Origin: Candidatus Altimarinota bacterium
Lineage (GTDB): Bacteria > Patescibacteriota > Gracilibacteria > UBA4473
NCBI GenBank assembly: GCA_020631075.1
Contig: JAHDHX010000003.1
Coordinates: 124,001-188,000, forward strand
DNA: 64,000 nt
Reading direction: 5' to 3'
The translations under genes were made by a program, and so were the position numbers. Below, one piece after another: positions 1 to 9,418 of the stretch. The notes beneath the pieces are model-generated. The model had not been told where the DNA came from. It saw only the letters and a program-made list of their open reading frames with translations, and ran no database searches. Positions within the stretch are counted from its first letter, which is position 1. Each line of letters starts with the position of its first letter.

Positions 1-2151
1 GACACTGCTCTTGGCCCACCGTGTGAAGGCGTCGGCTTGGTCGGTGTGGTCAAAGGGAGCGTAGCGGTGGCGCCTGTCGACCCAGAGGGTCGGCAGGTCG
101 CTCGCAAACCGCTCGACCAGCAGGTCGCCCGCTTGCAGGGTGTCGGGGGACGGCACGGTTGACTGTTGGTCAGCCCACCACAGGGCGGTGTTGGTCATGT
201 CTGACCCTGGGAGGGCTGACAGCACCTGCCCCCCTGCCCACCCCCCCAGTGACAGCACTGCCCGCCCCAGCACCCGCGGCTGGGTGATTTCTGAAATAGT
301 TTCGCCGACGGCGGTCAGGTCCGCGCCCCACCAGTCACCGTGGCGGGTGACGGCACTCACCCCCAGTTGCCGCCCCAGTCCCCCGAGCATGTCTATGAGC
401 TGGCTCCCCTGTCCGTAGATGTCACGGTGCAGCACGAGCTCACTCACCCCGAGGCTCCGCCACAGTGGCCCGAGCTGGTCGGTGAGGTTGTACTCCAGCT
501 GATGCTCTGTCCAGTCGTACCACCGACGCCAGACAGGGGTGGTGCCTTCGGTGGGGTTGTAAGTGTGTCGCGTAGTGGAGTGGATGTCGAGCCCTGCGGT
601 GGGGGCAGAGGGGTTCCAGGGGGTGGTGCCGACGGCGGTGTGGGGGGATTGCCAGGCTTCAAACCGTGGGAGGTACCCCACGCGAGTCGCCGCTGGGCGC
701 CCAGCGGCCCAGTGCGCATAGGGCGCGGGGACGGCCACGGGGGCGTAACCCTGCAGTAAGTATTGTGCGTAGTGCGGAGCCCCCCCGCCCAGCACCGATA
801 GGACTGTCAGCAAGCCCACGACCCCCTGCACGGCGCGGTGTCGCCGCGGGAGCAGCAGCGTAGTGCCCAGCTTTTGTGCCAGTGGCCGTAATTTCTGCCA
901 CAGGGCGTGACGCCGTTCACAGACTTGGACCAGTGTCGTGAGGCCACTGCCCAGACAGAGGCTGTAGACTATGAGCACCAGCCCAGAGAGCTTGTCGGGG
1001 TCACGGAAAATAAACCCAATGGCGCCCGCCAACGGCCCGTCAAACACCAGCCAGAGCAGCAGCCCCCGCAATGGCCCCTGCGTGCCCATGCTCAGCCCCA
1101 AGAGCACCACCCCCAGCCCCACCCATGGTCGCAGCCACCGTCGCCAGAGGGCCGTCGCTGCGCCGCTGGCGATCACCACGCCCAGCCAGGCCCAACTGCC
1201 CCCCCACCAGAGGCCCGTGTCTGCGCGAGGCACGTCTGACCACCAGTACCCTGAGACGGTCAGCACCCTGCGCCAGTCACTCATGCGGGAAAAAAGCCCA
1301 ATGGTGTCGACGGTGTTGATGTTTGTCGGGCCTGCGCCTCCACCACTGGCCAACAGCATGGGGAGTAAAAAGTGCAGACTGAGGCCAAGGACCATCCCGC
1401 CCAGGGCGCCCAGCCGCACCCACGCCCACGGCACGGGGGCGTCAGTCGGCCTTCGGTCGACGCTCCGCCAGGCCACCGCCCACGCCAGCACCCCACCGAG
1501 GTAAAACCACCAGTGCACCGCCGCCCCCGCCAGCACCCAGAGCAGCGCCCCCCGCAGCAGGCGGCCGAGGGTTTGGGGGCTCCATATTTCGCGGTTGTCA
1601 GCCCAAAGGGCGCGCTCACACTGATGCAGCACCCACGGCCCCAGTGCCCACCCCGCCAGCAGGTAAATATGCTGCAAACGGTGCACCACCCACGGGTTGT
1701 GGAGGTACACCCCGCCCACCACGGCCAGCACGCCCCAGCGCGTCACCCACGGCAAAGTGGTTTGGGAGTCTTCTGACTGGCGGTGCCCCTGCCACAGGCG
1801 TATGACCCCCACGACCCCGACGGTGCCCAGCCCCCAGACGAGTAATGGGTAGAGTCCCTCCGCCCCCAGCCCCAGCAGCCACCCCACCAGCAGGAGCAGG
1901 GCGACCAGTGGGGCTCGGCTGAGGTTGAAAAAGTTTGGGTTTGACCACAGGTCGTTCCAGAGGGTGAAGGCCCGCTGGCCATAGACTTCGCTGCGGAGCC
2001 CGAAGTCGATGTCGCCGTACACGACCATGCCTTCGCCCCACCACAGCGGGAGGGTCCAGAGCCCGACCCCGACGGCGGCCAGTGCCCACAACAGCACTCG
2101 CTCACGCAGGGTGTGGTGGATGTCGCTGGCAGACTGGGTGGGGGGCTTCAT
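1..2151 (-). CDS. Large polytopic membrane protein, possibly an envelope polysaccharide/glycosyltransferase-C-like protein; partial, continues past the left edge
   Basis: Manual reverse translation from ATG at 2151 (MKPPTQSASDIHHTLRERVLLWALAAVGVGLWTLPLWWGEGMVVYGDIDFG...) stays open to base 1 with no stop. Many hydrophobic segments and an 'IGFIFRDPDKLSGL' motif. Start overlaps the stop of the upstream GT2 gene (ATGA). Missing from the ORF track because it runs off the window. Confidence 0.85.
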   Translation of the reverse strand, partial: MKPPTQSASDIHHTLRERVLLWALAAVGVGLWTLPLWWGEGMVVYGDIDFGLRSEVYGQRAFTLWNDLWSNPNFFNLSRAPLVALLLLVGWLLGLGAEGLYPLLVWGLGTVGVVGVIRLWQGHRQSEDSQTTLPWVTRWGVLAVVGGVYLHNPWVVHRLQHIYLLAGWALGPWVLHQCERALWADNREIWSPQTLGRLLRGALLWVLAGAAVHWWFYLGGVLAWAVAWRSVDRRPTDAPVPWAWVRLGALGGMVLGLSLHFLLPMLLASGGGAGPTNINTVDTIGLFSRMSDWRRVLTVSGYWWSDVPRADTGLWWGGSWAWLGVVIASGAATALWRRWLRPWVGLGVVLLGLSMGTQGPLRGLLLWLVFDGPLAGAIGFIFRDPDKLSGLVLIVYSLCLGSGLTTLVQVCERRHALWQKLRPLAQKLGTTLLLPRRHRAVQGVVGLLTVLSVLGGGAPHYAQYLLQGYAPVAVPAPYAHWAAGRPAATRVGYLPRFEAWQSPHTAVGTTPWNPSAPTAGLDIHSTTRHTYNPTEGTTPVWRRWYDWTEHQLEYNLTDQLGPLWRSLGVSELVLHRDIYGQGSQLIDMLGGLGRQLGVSAVTRHGDWWGADLTAVGETISEITQPRVLGRAVLSLGGWAGGQVLSALPGSDMTNTALWWADQQSTVPSPDTLQAGDLLVERFASDLPTLWVDRRHRYAPFDHTDQADAFTRWAKSSV

Positions 2152-2996
2152 GCTTTGGTGTGGCTAGGCTGCCTCCGCAGTCGCCCCCACACAAACCCAG
2201 CCCCCGACACCCCCACCAGCACCCACAGGCTGACGGCCAAGCGTAGTTTGCCTTGGCGGCAGAGTGCCACAGTCCCCCGCCAGAGTGACCTGCGCAGGAG
2301 GTAGTTTTTGCGCCAGAGCCCACCCCCACCCGCAGGGGCAGGGGTCTGCGCCGACACCCCGCCGTAATATTTCTTCTTGGCCCAGAGCCCCCCCAGAGTC
2401 ACATAGCCTTCGTCATGCGCCAGCTGCGCGCGGCTGGTGCGCCCGATCTGCAGCCCCATTTCGCGGGCCCGTGTGGTCAGGTCCCAGTCTTCGAGTGCGA
2501 TCATCTGGGCGCTCCAGCCGCCGACTGTTTCGTAGCTGCGCCGTCGCCAGACGCGAGCGGCCTCGACCTCGTCGTCGCCTACATACAGCCCCCGCTCTGT
2601 GCATTTGACTTTCGTCCACCAGTTGGGAGCGCCGTGGGGGCGCTCCGCCACGATGAGCGCGTCAAGGGTGGGGTCAGCGGCCATCATTTCGGCTATTTCC
2701 GCCAGTAGGTCGCCCTCCACGGCCATGTCACTGTCCAAAAACAGCAGCACCTCGCCTTGGGCGACCTCTGCCCCGTGTCGTCGCTGGGCGTGGCGCTCGG
2801 GCCCCTTGGTGTGGAGGGCCACGCCGTAGGCTTCACAGAGTGTGTGGGTCATGTCGGTGGAATGGTTGTCGATCACGAGTACCTCTAGGCCTGTTTTAGG
2901 ACGGCGGCCCGTGGTCAAACTCTGCAAGAGGGGTTCGAGCGTGAGGCCACTGTTGCGTGTGGGCACGACCACCGACAGCCAAGGTTTTTGTGTCAT
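2148..2996 (-). CDS. Family 2 glycosyltransferase
   Basis: LSVVVPTRNSGLTLEPLLQSL...VLVIDNHSTDMT...EVLLFLDSDMAVE: GT2/GT-A nucleotide-binding and DxD-like motifs. Confidence 0.85.
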   Translation of the reverse strand: MTQKPWLSVVVPTRNSGLTLEPLLQSLTTGRRPKTGLEVLVIDNHSTDMTHTLCEAYGVALHTKGPERHAQRRHGAEVAQGEVLLFLDSDMAVEGDLLAEIAEMMAADPTLDALIVAERPHGAPNWWTKVKCTERGLYVGDDEVEAARVWRRRSYETVGGWSAQMIALEDWDLTTRAREMGLQIGRTSRAQLAHDEGYVTLGGLWAKKKYYGGVSAQTPAPAGGGGLWRKNYLLRRSLWRGTVALCRQGKLRLAVSLWVLVGVSGAGFVWGRLRRQPSHTKA

Positions 2997-3016
2997 TTTT
3001 TTATGTAAAATTCACC

Positions 3017-3736
3017 CTATTCAAAGATCACTATCTCGTTGCCGTCCTCCACTACGGTCTGCCGCTCGGGGGCAAAGAGCGGATGCGTGCTGGGGAGGGC
3101 GGTTTGGTACTGCGCGGTGTCGGTGATGAATTGCCAATGCACGGCGGCCGAGTCATTCCAGAGGGCGTCACGGAGTTGCTCGTACACGGCGACTGGGGTC
3201 TGTGGGCTGAGGTAGAGCTCGACAAACACGTTGTGTTTGACGGCGGCGGTGTCTATGAGCCCTTGTAATTCCTCCACCATGATTTCTTCGTCCATATACC
3301 GCAGATTTCCCGCCTCGTCGGCCAGGACGCGGAGGGTTTTGCGTTCGCGGATGTTGTCCATCTGCTCGAAGTCCCACACGAGGTTGCCCCCCATGCCGAG
3401 CCTGATGGTCTTGCCTCGGGTGATGATGAGATCCTCATTAAAGGTGTCTTTGGTGGGGAAGCCTTTGTCCATCTCTGCCTGTGGGAAGCCTGTGTCACCG
3501 TAGTAAGCGGCTGAGCTGAGCTCTGTGGGGCGTTTTTCTTCCCGACTGATGGTTTCGACGTCGGGGTTGGTGCCTTGGGCTTGCTGCTGACTGTCGGCGA
3601 TCATCACGGCAAAGACAATTGCCAAAAATAGCACGATGCAGACCATCGTGAGGTTGATGTCATTAAAAAACCACGATACCTCGGCGTCACCGTCCTCCAG
3701 AGCAGCGAGCTCGGCCAGCGAGTTGGCTTGACTCAT
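3017..3736 (-). CDS. Single-TM protein, ExbD/TolR-like partner of the adjacent proton-channel protein
   Basis: N-terminal TM (LTMVCIVLFLAIVFAVMIA) and an ExbD-like C-terminal pattern (KHNVFVELYLSPQTPVAVYEQLRDAL). 4-bp overlap with the upstream MotA/ExbB-like gene. Confidence 0.5.
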   Translation of the reverse strand: MSQANSLAELAALEDGDAEVSWFFNDINLTMVCIVLFLAIVFAVMIADSQQQAQGTNPDVETISREEKRPTELSSAAYYGDTGFPQAEMDKGFPTKDTFNEDLIITRGKTIRLGMGGNLVWDFEQMDNIRERKTLRVLADEAGNLRYMDEEIMVEELQGLIDTAAVKHNVFVELYLSPQTPVAVYEQLRDALWNDSAAVHWQFITDTAQYQTALPSTHPLFAPERQTVVEDGNEIVIFE

Positions 3737-4941
3737 GCTTTTCGGGGTTTGATGGCTGTGCTGACGGGCTGCTGGTGCAGCCGTGGGACGATCTCCACGA
3801 GGATAAAGTTCCGCATGTCGACCAAATAATTCCGATAGGCGGTGCGGGTGACGAGGTTGAGAAACTTCATGACCAGCATGCTGAATGTCCCCGCCAGTGT
3901 GGTGTAAAACGCTGTCCCAATGCCTTCGATCGACGACCCGACTGACGACGCAAACTGAGCTTTGTTGTCTATGGATGAGCTGAGGACGGACTCAAATCCG
4001 CCGATGGAATGCGTCAGGCCGATGATGGTACCGATCAAGCCTAAGATGGGCATGATGGACGTTAAATAGTTGGGGATGGTGGTCACGAGATGACTGTGGG
4101 TGAAGCCCTGTGTGTCGAGGTCGCTGGGGTCGATGTGGCCCTTGATGTGGTGGATACGCGCGAGGGCGGTGAGCTTCTCACGCAATACACTGGTGGTGGC
4201 GGTGGGGGTGACCCGCGCCCAGAGCTCCGCCAGGGGGGCCGCTGGGCGGAGGCGCTGGGCGTGGTAGTGCGCAGCTTGCAGGCGGTCGTATTCGCGGTGC
4301 ATGACCACCACTGACCGCAAGCTGAGGTAGACACCGATCGCGAGCAGACCACAAATGAGCTTAATGATCGACCCTGTGACGGAGTTTTCGACTATGAGCG
4401 CGAGGGAAGCATTGAGCAAGGCGGGGTACACCGCGACCACTCCCACCAGAAACAATCCAAACCCAAACAAGAAAAAGTAGGTCTGCAGGGCGCGCCGATG
4501 GGTGCGGATCTCGGCGGCGTCGGTGATCTCGTCTTCTGCGACGGCGGCTTCGATGGCTGGTTTATACACATACCGCACGACTTCACGGTCTGTGGTGGGG
4601 GTCAGCCACCTGCGTAGTGTCCGTCGCCCCCAGAGGTACCCGACCACCAGCCCCAGCCCCACCCCCAGTCGCCCGACTTGCTCGACCCACGGGCTGAGGC
4701 TCCGCAGGGCGGTGCTCTCGGCCACTGTCACCCAGACCAGCCCCACGGCCAGCACAGCCAGCAGCCCCCCTTCCAGCACATATTCCCCCCATGTCACGTC
4801 TCGCTTTTGGTCTGGTGATGGGGCTTGCATTTGCTCGATCGCTTCGCCGACGGCGTACCGTCGCTCGACTGTAGGCATATCTATTTCTGGTTTCGTTTTG
4901 GTCTGAACCTGTTTTTTGGGCTTGGGGGGTGGGGTCATCAT
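3733..4941 (-). CDS. MotA/TolQ/ExbB-like proton channel family protein
   Basis: Signature region 'IPNYLTSIMPILGLIGTIIGLTHSIGGFES...IGTAFYTTLAGTFSMLVMKFLN' resembles the MotA_ExbB domain; several TM segments. Confidence 0.7.
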   Translation of the reverse strand: MMTPPPKPKKQVQTKTKPEIDMPTVERRYAVGEAIEQMQAPSPDQKRDVTWGEYVLEGGLLAVLAVGLVWVTVAESTALRSLSPWVEQVGRLGVGLGLVVGYLWGRRTLRRWLTPTTDREVVRYVYKPAIEAAVAEDEITDAAEIRTHRRALQTYFFLFGFGLFLVGVVAVYPALLNASLALIVENSVTGSIIKLICGLLAIGVYLSLRSVVVMHREYDRLQAAHYHAQRLRPAAPLAELWARVTPTATTSVLREKLTALARIHHIKGHIDPSDLDTQGFTHSHLVTTIPNYLTSIMPILGLIGTIIGLTHSIGGFESVLSSSIDNKAQFASSVGSSIEGIGTAFYTTLAGTFSMLVMKFLNLVTRTAYRNYLVDMRNFILVEIVPRLHQQPVSTAIKPRKA

Positions 4942-6230
4942 CTCACATCATTTTTAGAAATTTTTGGCTCTAAAGCTGTTACCACCTCTACCCCAGTGGT
5001 CTGCGTGGGGGCACGGTGGCGGAGTTGTACATGGTCGACCCAGGTTTTGACCCGATCGAACCAATAGACTCGATACTCCAACCGACCCACGCCAGGGGCC
5101 ACCACTGGCACCCGAAAGGTGTGGTATGCCCCTGCGGTGGCGAAGTCTGCCCCAGTCAGGGTCACCTCTTGAGTGGTTTGCTGGTCTGTGCCTTCGGTCA
5201 AGTGCGCGGTCTGCAGGCGCACGAGTGGCTCTCGACTCTGGTTGTCATGCACCTTTATGCGAAAATCTGCCCAATATTCCCCCGCGGGCACACTAGCGTC
5301 ATAGGGCCCAAACATCATCGTCCCTGACAGGTGCTGCCCTGGGTCGGCGTATCGGGCGGAGCCTTCGCTCGCCCCAGTGTCGGGGACATCGGGGTACAGG
5401 TCGGCTATGTGCTCCAAATCCGCCACCACTCGCCGTGGCGTGACTTCGACGCTCTCGACGCTCAGATCAGCGCTGCCGTAACTCACTACCCGCACCAACG
5501 GAGCTGGCCCCAGCCCTGGCTGGGTGTATGGCACCGCCACCAGTTGCCACTTGCCAGCTCGCCCCAGCTGCCCAGTCATCAAACCCACGGTTGCCAATCG
5601 CGTTTCGGTGTGGGGCTGGACGACTTCTATCTGGCCATAGGCCTCCCCCCGCTGGCTGGGCCGCACGGGGCCGCGCTTCACCCGCACATAGAGCACATAT
5701 TGCCCTGGGAACTGATGAAACATCTCCGCCCGTGACTGCCACACGACCCGCTCACCACTCTGACCAGCTGCGAGCAGTCTGGCTTGGCGGTCATGGGCGT
5801 CTGGGTCGGGCACGACTACGCCTTGGGTGAGGGTCTCGTCGGTGGTTTCTGGGTCTGTCGCCCACAGCACTTGCTCGACCAGCAGGGGGTTGATCGTCGA
5901 CCCGAAGTCTTCGTTTTCGTAGGTGGTAATCAGGGCACTTTTTTGACTGAGTGTCGGGCCAGTGGGGGCACTGGCCACGGTGTAGGTCGGGTCGTCGGGC
6001 CCGACTGCCGCGGTGTAGCGCCAGCCCGTCCCCCCCCCCAGCAACACCGCCAGCCCCAGCAGGGACAGCATGGCTATGTCTATGCTGAGCCAGTTGCCCC
6101 GCCCTGCGGCCAGTCGCTGCATCACACCACGGAGGCGCCCCAGCTGGCCGCGGCTGACGGCCAGACCGAGGGCCTCAAACCCCAGCACGACCAGACCGAG
6201 ACCGAGGCCGAGCAGCAGACCAGACGACAT
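4938..6230 (-). CDS. Membrane-anchored beta-sandwich/carbohydrate-binding-like protein
   Basis: Two N-terminal TMs then beta-rich modules (SGTMMFGPYDASVPAGEYWADFRIKV...AGAYHTFRVPVVAPGVGRLEYRVYWF); 4-bp overlap with the next gene. Confidence 0.5.
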   Translation of the reverse strand: MSSGLLLGLGLGLVVLGFEALGLAVSRGQLGRLRGVMQRLAAGRGNWLSIDIAMLSLLGLAVLLGGGTGWRYTAAVGPDDPTYTVASAPTGPTLSQKSALITTYENEDFGSTINPLLVEQVLWATDPETTDETLTQGVVVPDPDAHDRQARLLAAGQSGERVVWQSRAEMFHQFPGQYVLYVRVKRGPVRPSQRGEAYGQIEVVQPHTETRLATVGLMTGQLGRAGKWQLVAVPYTQPGLGPAPLVRVVSYGSADLSVESVEVTPRRVVADLEHIADLYPDVPDTGASEGSARYADPGQHLSGTMMFGPYDASVPAGEYWADFRIKVHDNQSREPLVRLQTAHLTEGTDQQTTQEVTLTGADFATAGAYHTFRVPVVAPGVGRLEYRVYWFDRVKTWVDHVQLRHRAPTQTTGVEVVTALEPKISKNDVR

Positions 6231-6281
6231 GGGGGCAAAGGGACGTGAAGCGAAGTAAATTTCAGGCTCTACGCTAAAATT

Positions 6282-6301
6282 CCCTGACAGGACTGTCAGG
6301 G
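6282..6301. repeat. Perfect 9-bp dyad CCCTGACAG-GA-CTGTCAGGG (operator or weak terminator)
   Basis: Direct reading; lies between the 125-aa gene stop (6338) and the start of the 430-aa gene (6230). Confidence 0.7.
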
Positions 6302-6337
6302 TGTAGAATTCATCGGTTCTTCAGTTTTTGCCCTTTT

Positions 6338-6715
6338 TCACATTTCATCAATTTTCTTCATTTCCCGCTCTAATGTAGCGGCCTTTTTTTGGTCATCTTC
6401 CCACTCTAGTGTTTTAATTCCAAATTGGTTGAGCAGTGCTTTGACTTTTTGAAATACTTTTATCTCATTTTCTTTATAATACGCCTTCATCTCACCTGCT
6501 TCAGTTTCACTTTTAATGAAGTCAACTTCATCATGAATATTATGCCCAATAGTAAGAGTTGTCAGTACTCCATCGATTTCTTTATTTATTTTCAAAACAC
6601 CGCCATTTATGAATTCTGTCCCAATGATCGGCACCCGCAATTCATCTACTTCATTGGGGTATTTCAGTTCCAACTGTTTGTATTGATCTCCGTTGCCTTT
6701 TTTACTTTCTATCAT
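6338..6715 (-). CDS. Hypothetical protein (125 aa), AT-rich
   Basis: ORF with lysine/glutamate-rich composition and clearly lower GC than neighbours; no family recognised. Confidence 0.5.
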   Translation of the reverse strand: MIESKKGNGDQYKQLELKYPNEVDELRVPIIGTEFINGGVLKINKEIDGVLTTLTIGHNIHDEVDFIKSETEAGEMKAYYKENEIKVFQKVKALLNQFGIKTLEWEDDQKKAATLEREMKKIDEM

Positions 6716-6781
6716 TGATAGTATTTTACCATCCCTCTCCTTACAAAGGAAAAGAATTTATCTTCATCTATTTCATCCGCC

Positions 6782-8518
6782 TTATCCGCCATCCACGACG
6801 ACATCAAACCGAAAATGGTCGTATTGCTCGCCGATGCGTGCGGTGAGCAGGTGCTGCCCTGGGGTCAGCGCCCATTTGACGGTTTGCCCGTGCCCGAGTG
6901 CTTCCCCGTCCATAAACCAATCGACCTCCAGCTGGCTGGTGAAAGTGGCGCGCTTGACTCGTCGGCGAGGACTGCGCTCCAGCACGAATGACTGGGCGGA
7001 CACGGTTTCGTCTATGAGGCGGGTTTGGCGGTGGGGCTTGGCGGGGTGACCGTGCGAGACAGGTTTTTGCAGCTGGGCTACCGTGGGGTGTGGGGCGGGC
7101 ACGGTCGGCCAGCGTGGGCACTGGGGGGCTGTGGTCTGTTTTTCATTGTTTTCGCACGCTGGCACAGGTGACTCGTTATTATCGATATTAGGGAATTTCT
7201 TGGGAACAGTTTTTGGCTTGTGTTCGGACAGCCACACGGTCAGTTCGGCTTTTTCAGGGTGGTGTTTGGCTTGCAGCCTTTGGTGATCGCCCCATGGTTG
7301 GTCGAGCGTCCACCAGCCTGTGGCTGGGTCGTGCTGCCACCACTGGTGCAGGGTGCGGTTGGCGGCCAGGGGGCTGGTCACACGGCTGCCCCGTCGCACA
7401 GCGTGGGGGAGGACCGTCCCGCGGGCATGGCCGTCATATGCCCCCAGGTGGAGTGTCCGTACGGCACCGCCACTGACCACCTGCGTCAGCAGCTGGGCGG
7501 TGTGCCACAGGGTCGTGGGGGCGGGCGGGGTGTCAGTGCCCTGGGCGGCGGCGGTGGGTGGCTGGGTCAGGGCCCCCAGTCGTCGTAGGCCTTCCCGCAG
7601 GCGGCCACGCCCGAGCCACGCTGTGACTCGCCTGAGCACGGGTGCACTGCCCTGCCAGAGGGCCGTCTGCACTGTCTGCGTCGGTCGCGTGGGGTGAGGG
7701 ACAGTTTCGGAGAAGGGCCCGAGCCCACTGTCGGTGCTCAGCAGATGGAGTGTCATGGCCCAACTGCGCTGGTCGGGCACTTTTCGCCACAGCTGGTCAC
7801 TGTCACGCACTGCTCGCACCGCCCCTGTGTGAGTGTCTATGACTATGTGGCTTAATGCTTTGCGGGTGGTGCGGCCTGCTGCCAAGGGGCTGACGGTTGA
7901 CTGGATGGTTGTGGCTGTCGGCCACTGGTGCGTGAGCACGCACACGGCGCCTCGGCACAGGCTGGGGTCGTCGGTGGTGGTCAGTGGGGCTGTGTCCGCC
8001 CACAGTGTCAATAAGGTTTCTCGTGCCGCGGCCCAGGCTTCGGGTTGCAGCACGGGTGAGTGCGCCTCGGGCGAGAGTATGTACGCGGCGAGCCCTGCGG
8101 CCTGCCCCATTGTCAGGTCGCGCAGTGGCTTCCCCCACCAGAGCTCCGCCAGCGCTACGGCGCCCCTTCGGCCGCGGGGCCCGCCCGTGTGGGCCATCAC
8201 GGCCTCGACACTCTGGCCCCGCTGGGCCCAGCGCCAGGCTAAGTCCACCCTTTGCAGGTTCGTTTCGGCGTCGGCTACTTGCTCCAACCGTCGGAGTGTC
8301 TGGGCGACGCGGTCATGCCCATCGCCTCCGCCATGGTTTATGACGGTAAATTCTCCCAGCACTGCCCCAGCCTCCCCTAGCACCACCACCCGCTGCGAGG
8401 ACTGCGGAGCCAGCGCAGGCTGCGGAACCTGCCCCCCGTCGCTGAGCAACAGCCCTGCCCCGAGTGCCAGTAACCCACACGCAAACCACCGCCGAAATCG
8501 TCGGAATAATTTTATCAT
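6782..8518 (-). CDS. Degenerate penicillin-binding protein 1C-like protein (apparent pseudoenzyme)
   Basis: Remnant GT51 C-half (GGPRGRRGAVALAELWWGKPLRDLTMGQAAGLAAYILSP), transpeptidase-like region (HIVIDTHTGAVRAV...QTALWQGSAPVLRRVTAWLGRGRLREGLRRLG), BiPBP_C-like tail (EVDWFMDGEALGHGQTVKWALTPGQHLLTARIGEQYDHFRFDVVVDGG). Confidence 0.6.
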   Translation of the reverse strand: MIKLFRRFRRWFACGLLALGAGLLLSDGGQVPQPALAPQSSQRVVVLGEAGAVLGEFTVINHGGGDGHDRVAQTLRRLEQVADAETNLQRVDLAWRWAQRGQSVEAVMAHTGGPRGRRGAVALAELWWGKPLRDLTMGQAAGLAAYILSPEAHSPVLQPEAWAAARETLLTLWADTAPLTTTDDPSLCRGAVCVLTHQWPTATTIQSTVSPLAAGRTTRKALSHIVIDTHTGAVRAVRDSDQLWRKVPDQRSWAMTLHLLSTDSGLGPFSETVPHPTRPTQTVQTALWQGSAPVLRRVTAWLGRGRLREGLRRLGALTQPPTAAAQGTDTPPAPTTLWHTAQLLTQVVSGGAVRTLHLGAYDGHARGTVLPHAVRRGSRVTSPLAANRTLHQWWQHDPATGWWTLDQPWGDHQRLQAKHHPEKAELTVWLSEHKPKTVPKKFPNIDNNESPVPACENNEKQTTAPQCPRWPTVPAPHPTVAQLQKPVSHGHPAKPHRQTRLIDETVSAQSFVLERSPRRRVKRATFTSQLEVDWFMDGEALGHGQTVKWALTPGQHLLTARIGEQYDHFRFDVVVDGG

Positions 8519-8544
8519 TGCCAGATTTTACGTTTTCTCTGCCT

Positions 8545-9333
8545 TTATCGGGTCAGGGCGTAGCGCCCTGCGTCCCCCACGCGGGGGTAGTCACGCCAGT
8601 GGCGCACTGTCTGCCCCACTCGCTGCCGCACTTGCACCAGCTGCCAGAGGTATTGCCCCACCCCACCCAGTCGCACACTCGACCCCCCGTCGGCTGCGCA
8701 CTGCCGAAACTGCACTGGGGCTTCGTGCACGCGGTAACCCTCTTTTTCGGCCAGGACGATGAACTCGAGGTCAAACAAAAACCCGCGTGTCCGCAGATAA
8801 GGAAATATCCGCTGGGCGACTGCCCGCGTGAAGAGCTTGAGCCCCACCTGTGTGTCGGCCACGGCGGTGCCCAGCAGCCCTTGCTGCAACCGCTGGAAGC
8901 CCCAGCTGAGCACATGGCGACCCCAACTGCGCTGGGTGGCGGACCGTGGATGCGCCTTCGACGCGACCACGATGTCCGCCCCCCCACGGAGCCACGGTAG
9001 GTAACGGTCGATGTACTCAGGACTGATTTCCCCATCGGCGTCCAAATAGCCAATGACTTGGCCGCGCGCCGCCAGCACCCCGCGCTTGACGGCGGCGCCT
9101 TTGCCTTGGTTGTGTGGCTGGGCCAGTACCCGCAGGTGGGGCAGCTCCTGCGCTAGGCTTCGTAGTTTCACAAGGGTGTCATCATGGCTACCGTCGTCCA
9201 CGGCGATGATTTCGTAGGGTCGACCAGCCGTCGACTGACCCAGCACGGCGTGCGTGTGGCGCAGGTGTCGTTCGATGTTGGCGGCTTCGTTGTAGCACGG
9301 CACGATGATGCTCAGGGCTCGGCTGGGTCGCAT
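8545..9333 (-). CDS. Family 2 glycosyltransferase (dolichyl-phosphate-sugar synthase-like)
   Basis: SIIVPCYNEAANIERHL...EIIAVDDGSHDDT...QPHNQGKGAAVKRGVLAARGQVIGYLDADGEISPEYI: DPM1/DPG-like GT2. Confidence 0.9.
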   Translation of the reverse strand: MRPSRALSIIVPCYNEAANIERHLRHTHAVLGQSTAGRPYEIIAVDDGSHDDTLVKLRSLAQELPHLRVLAQPHNQGKGAAVKRGVLAARGQVIGYLDADGEISPEYIDRYLPWLRGGADIVVASKAHPRSATQRSWGRHVLSWGFQRLQQGLLGTAVADTQVGLKLFTRAVAQRIFPYLRTRGFLFDLEFIVLAEKEGYRVHEAPVQFRQCAADGGSSVRLGGVGQYLWQLVQVRQRVGQTVRHWRDYPRVGDAGRYALTR

Positions 9334-9418
9334 GGGGGGGGTGAGTGATAAAAGAAATAAATCTCATCACTATACGGCGGCCGCTGTCGTCCTTCTAGCC
9401 TCCTGCTTCACGCAATTT

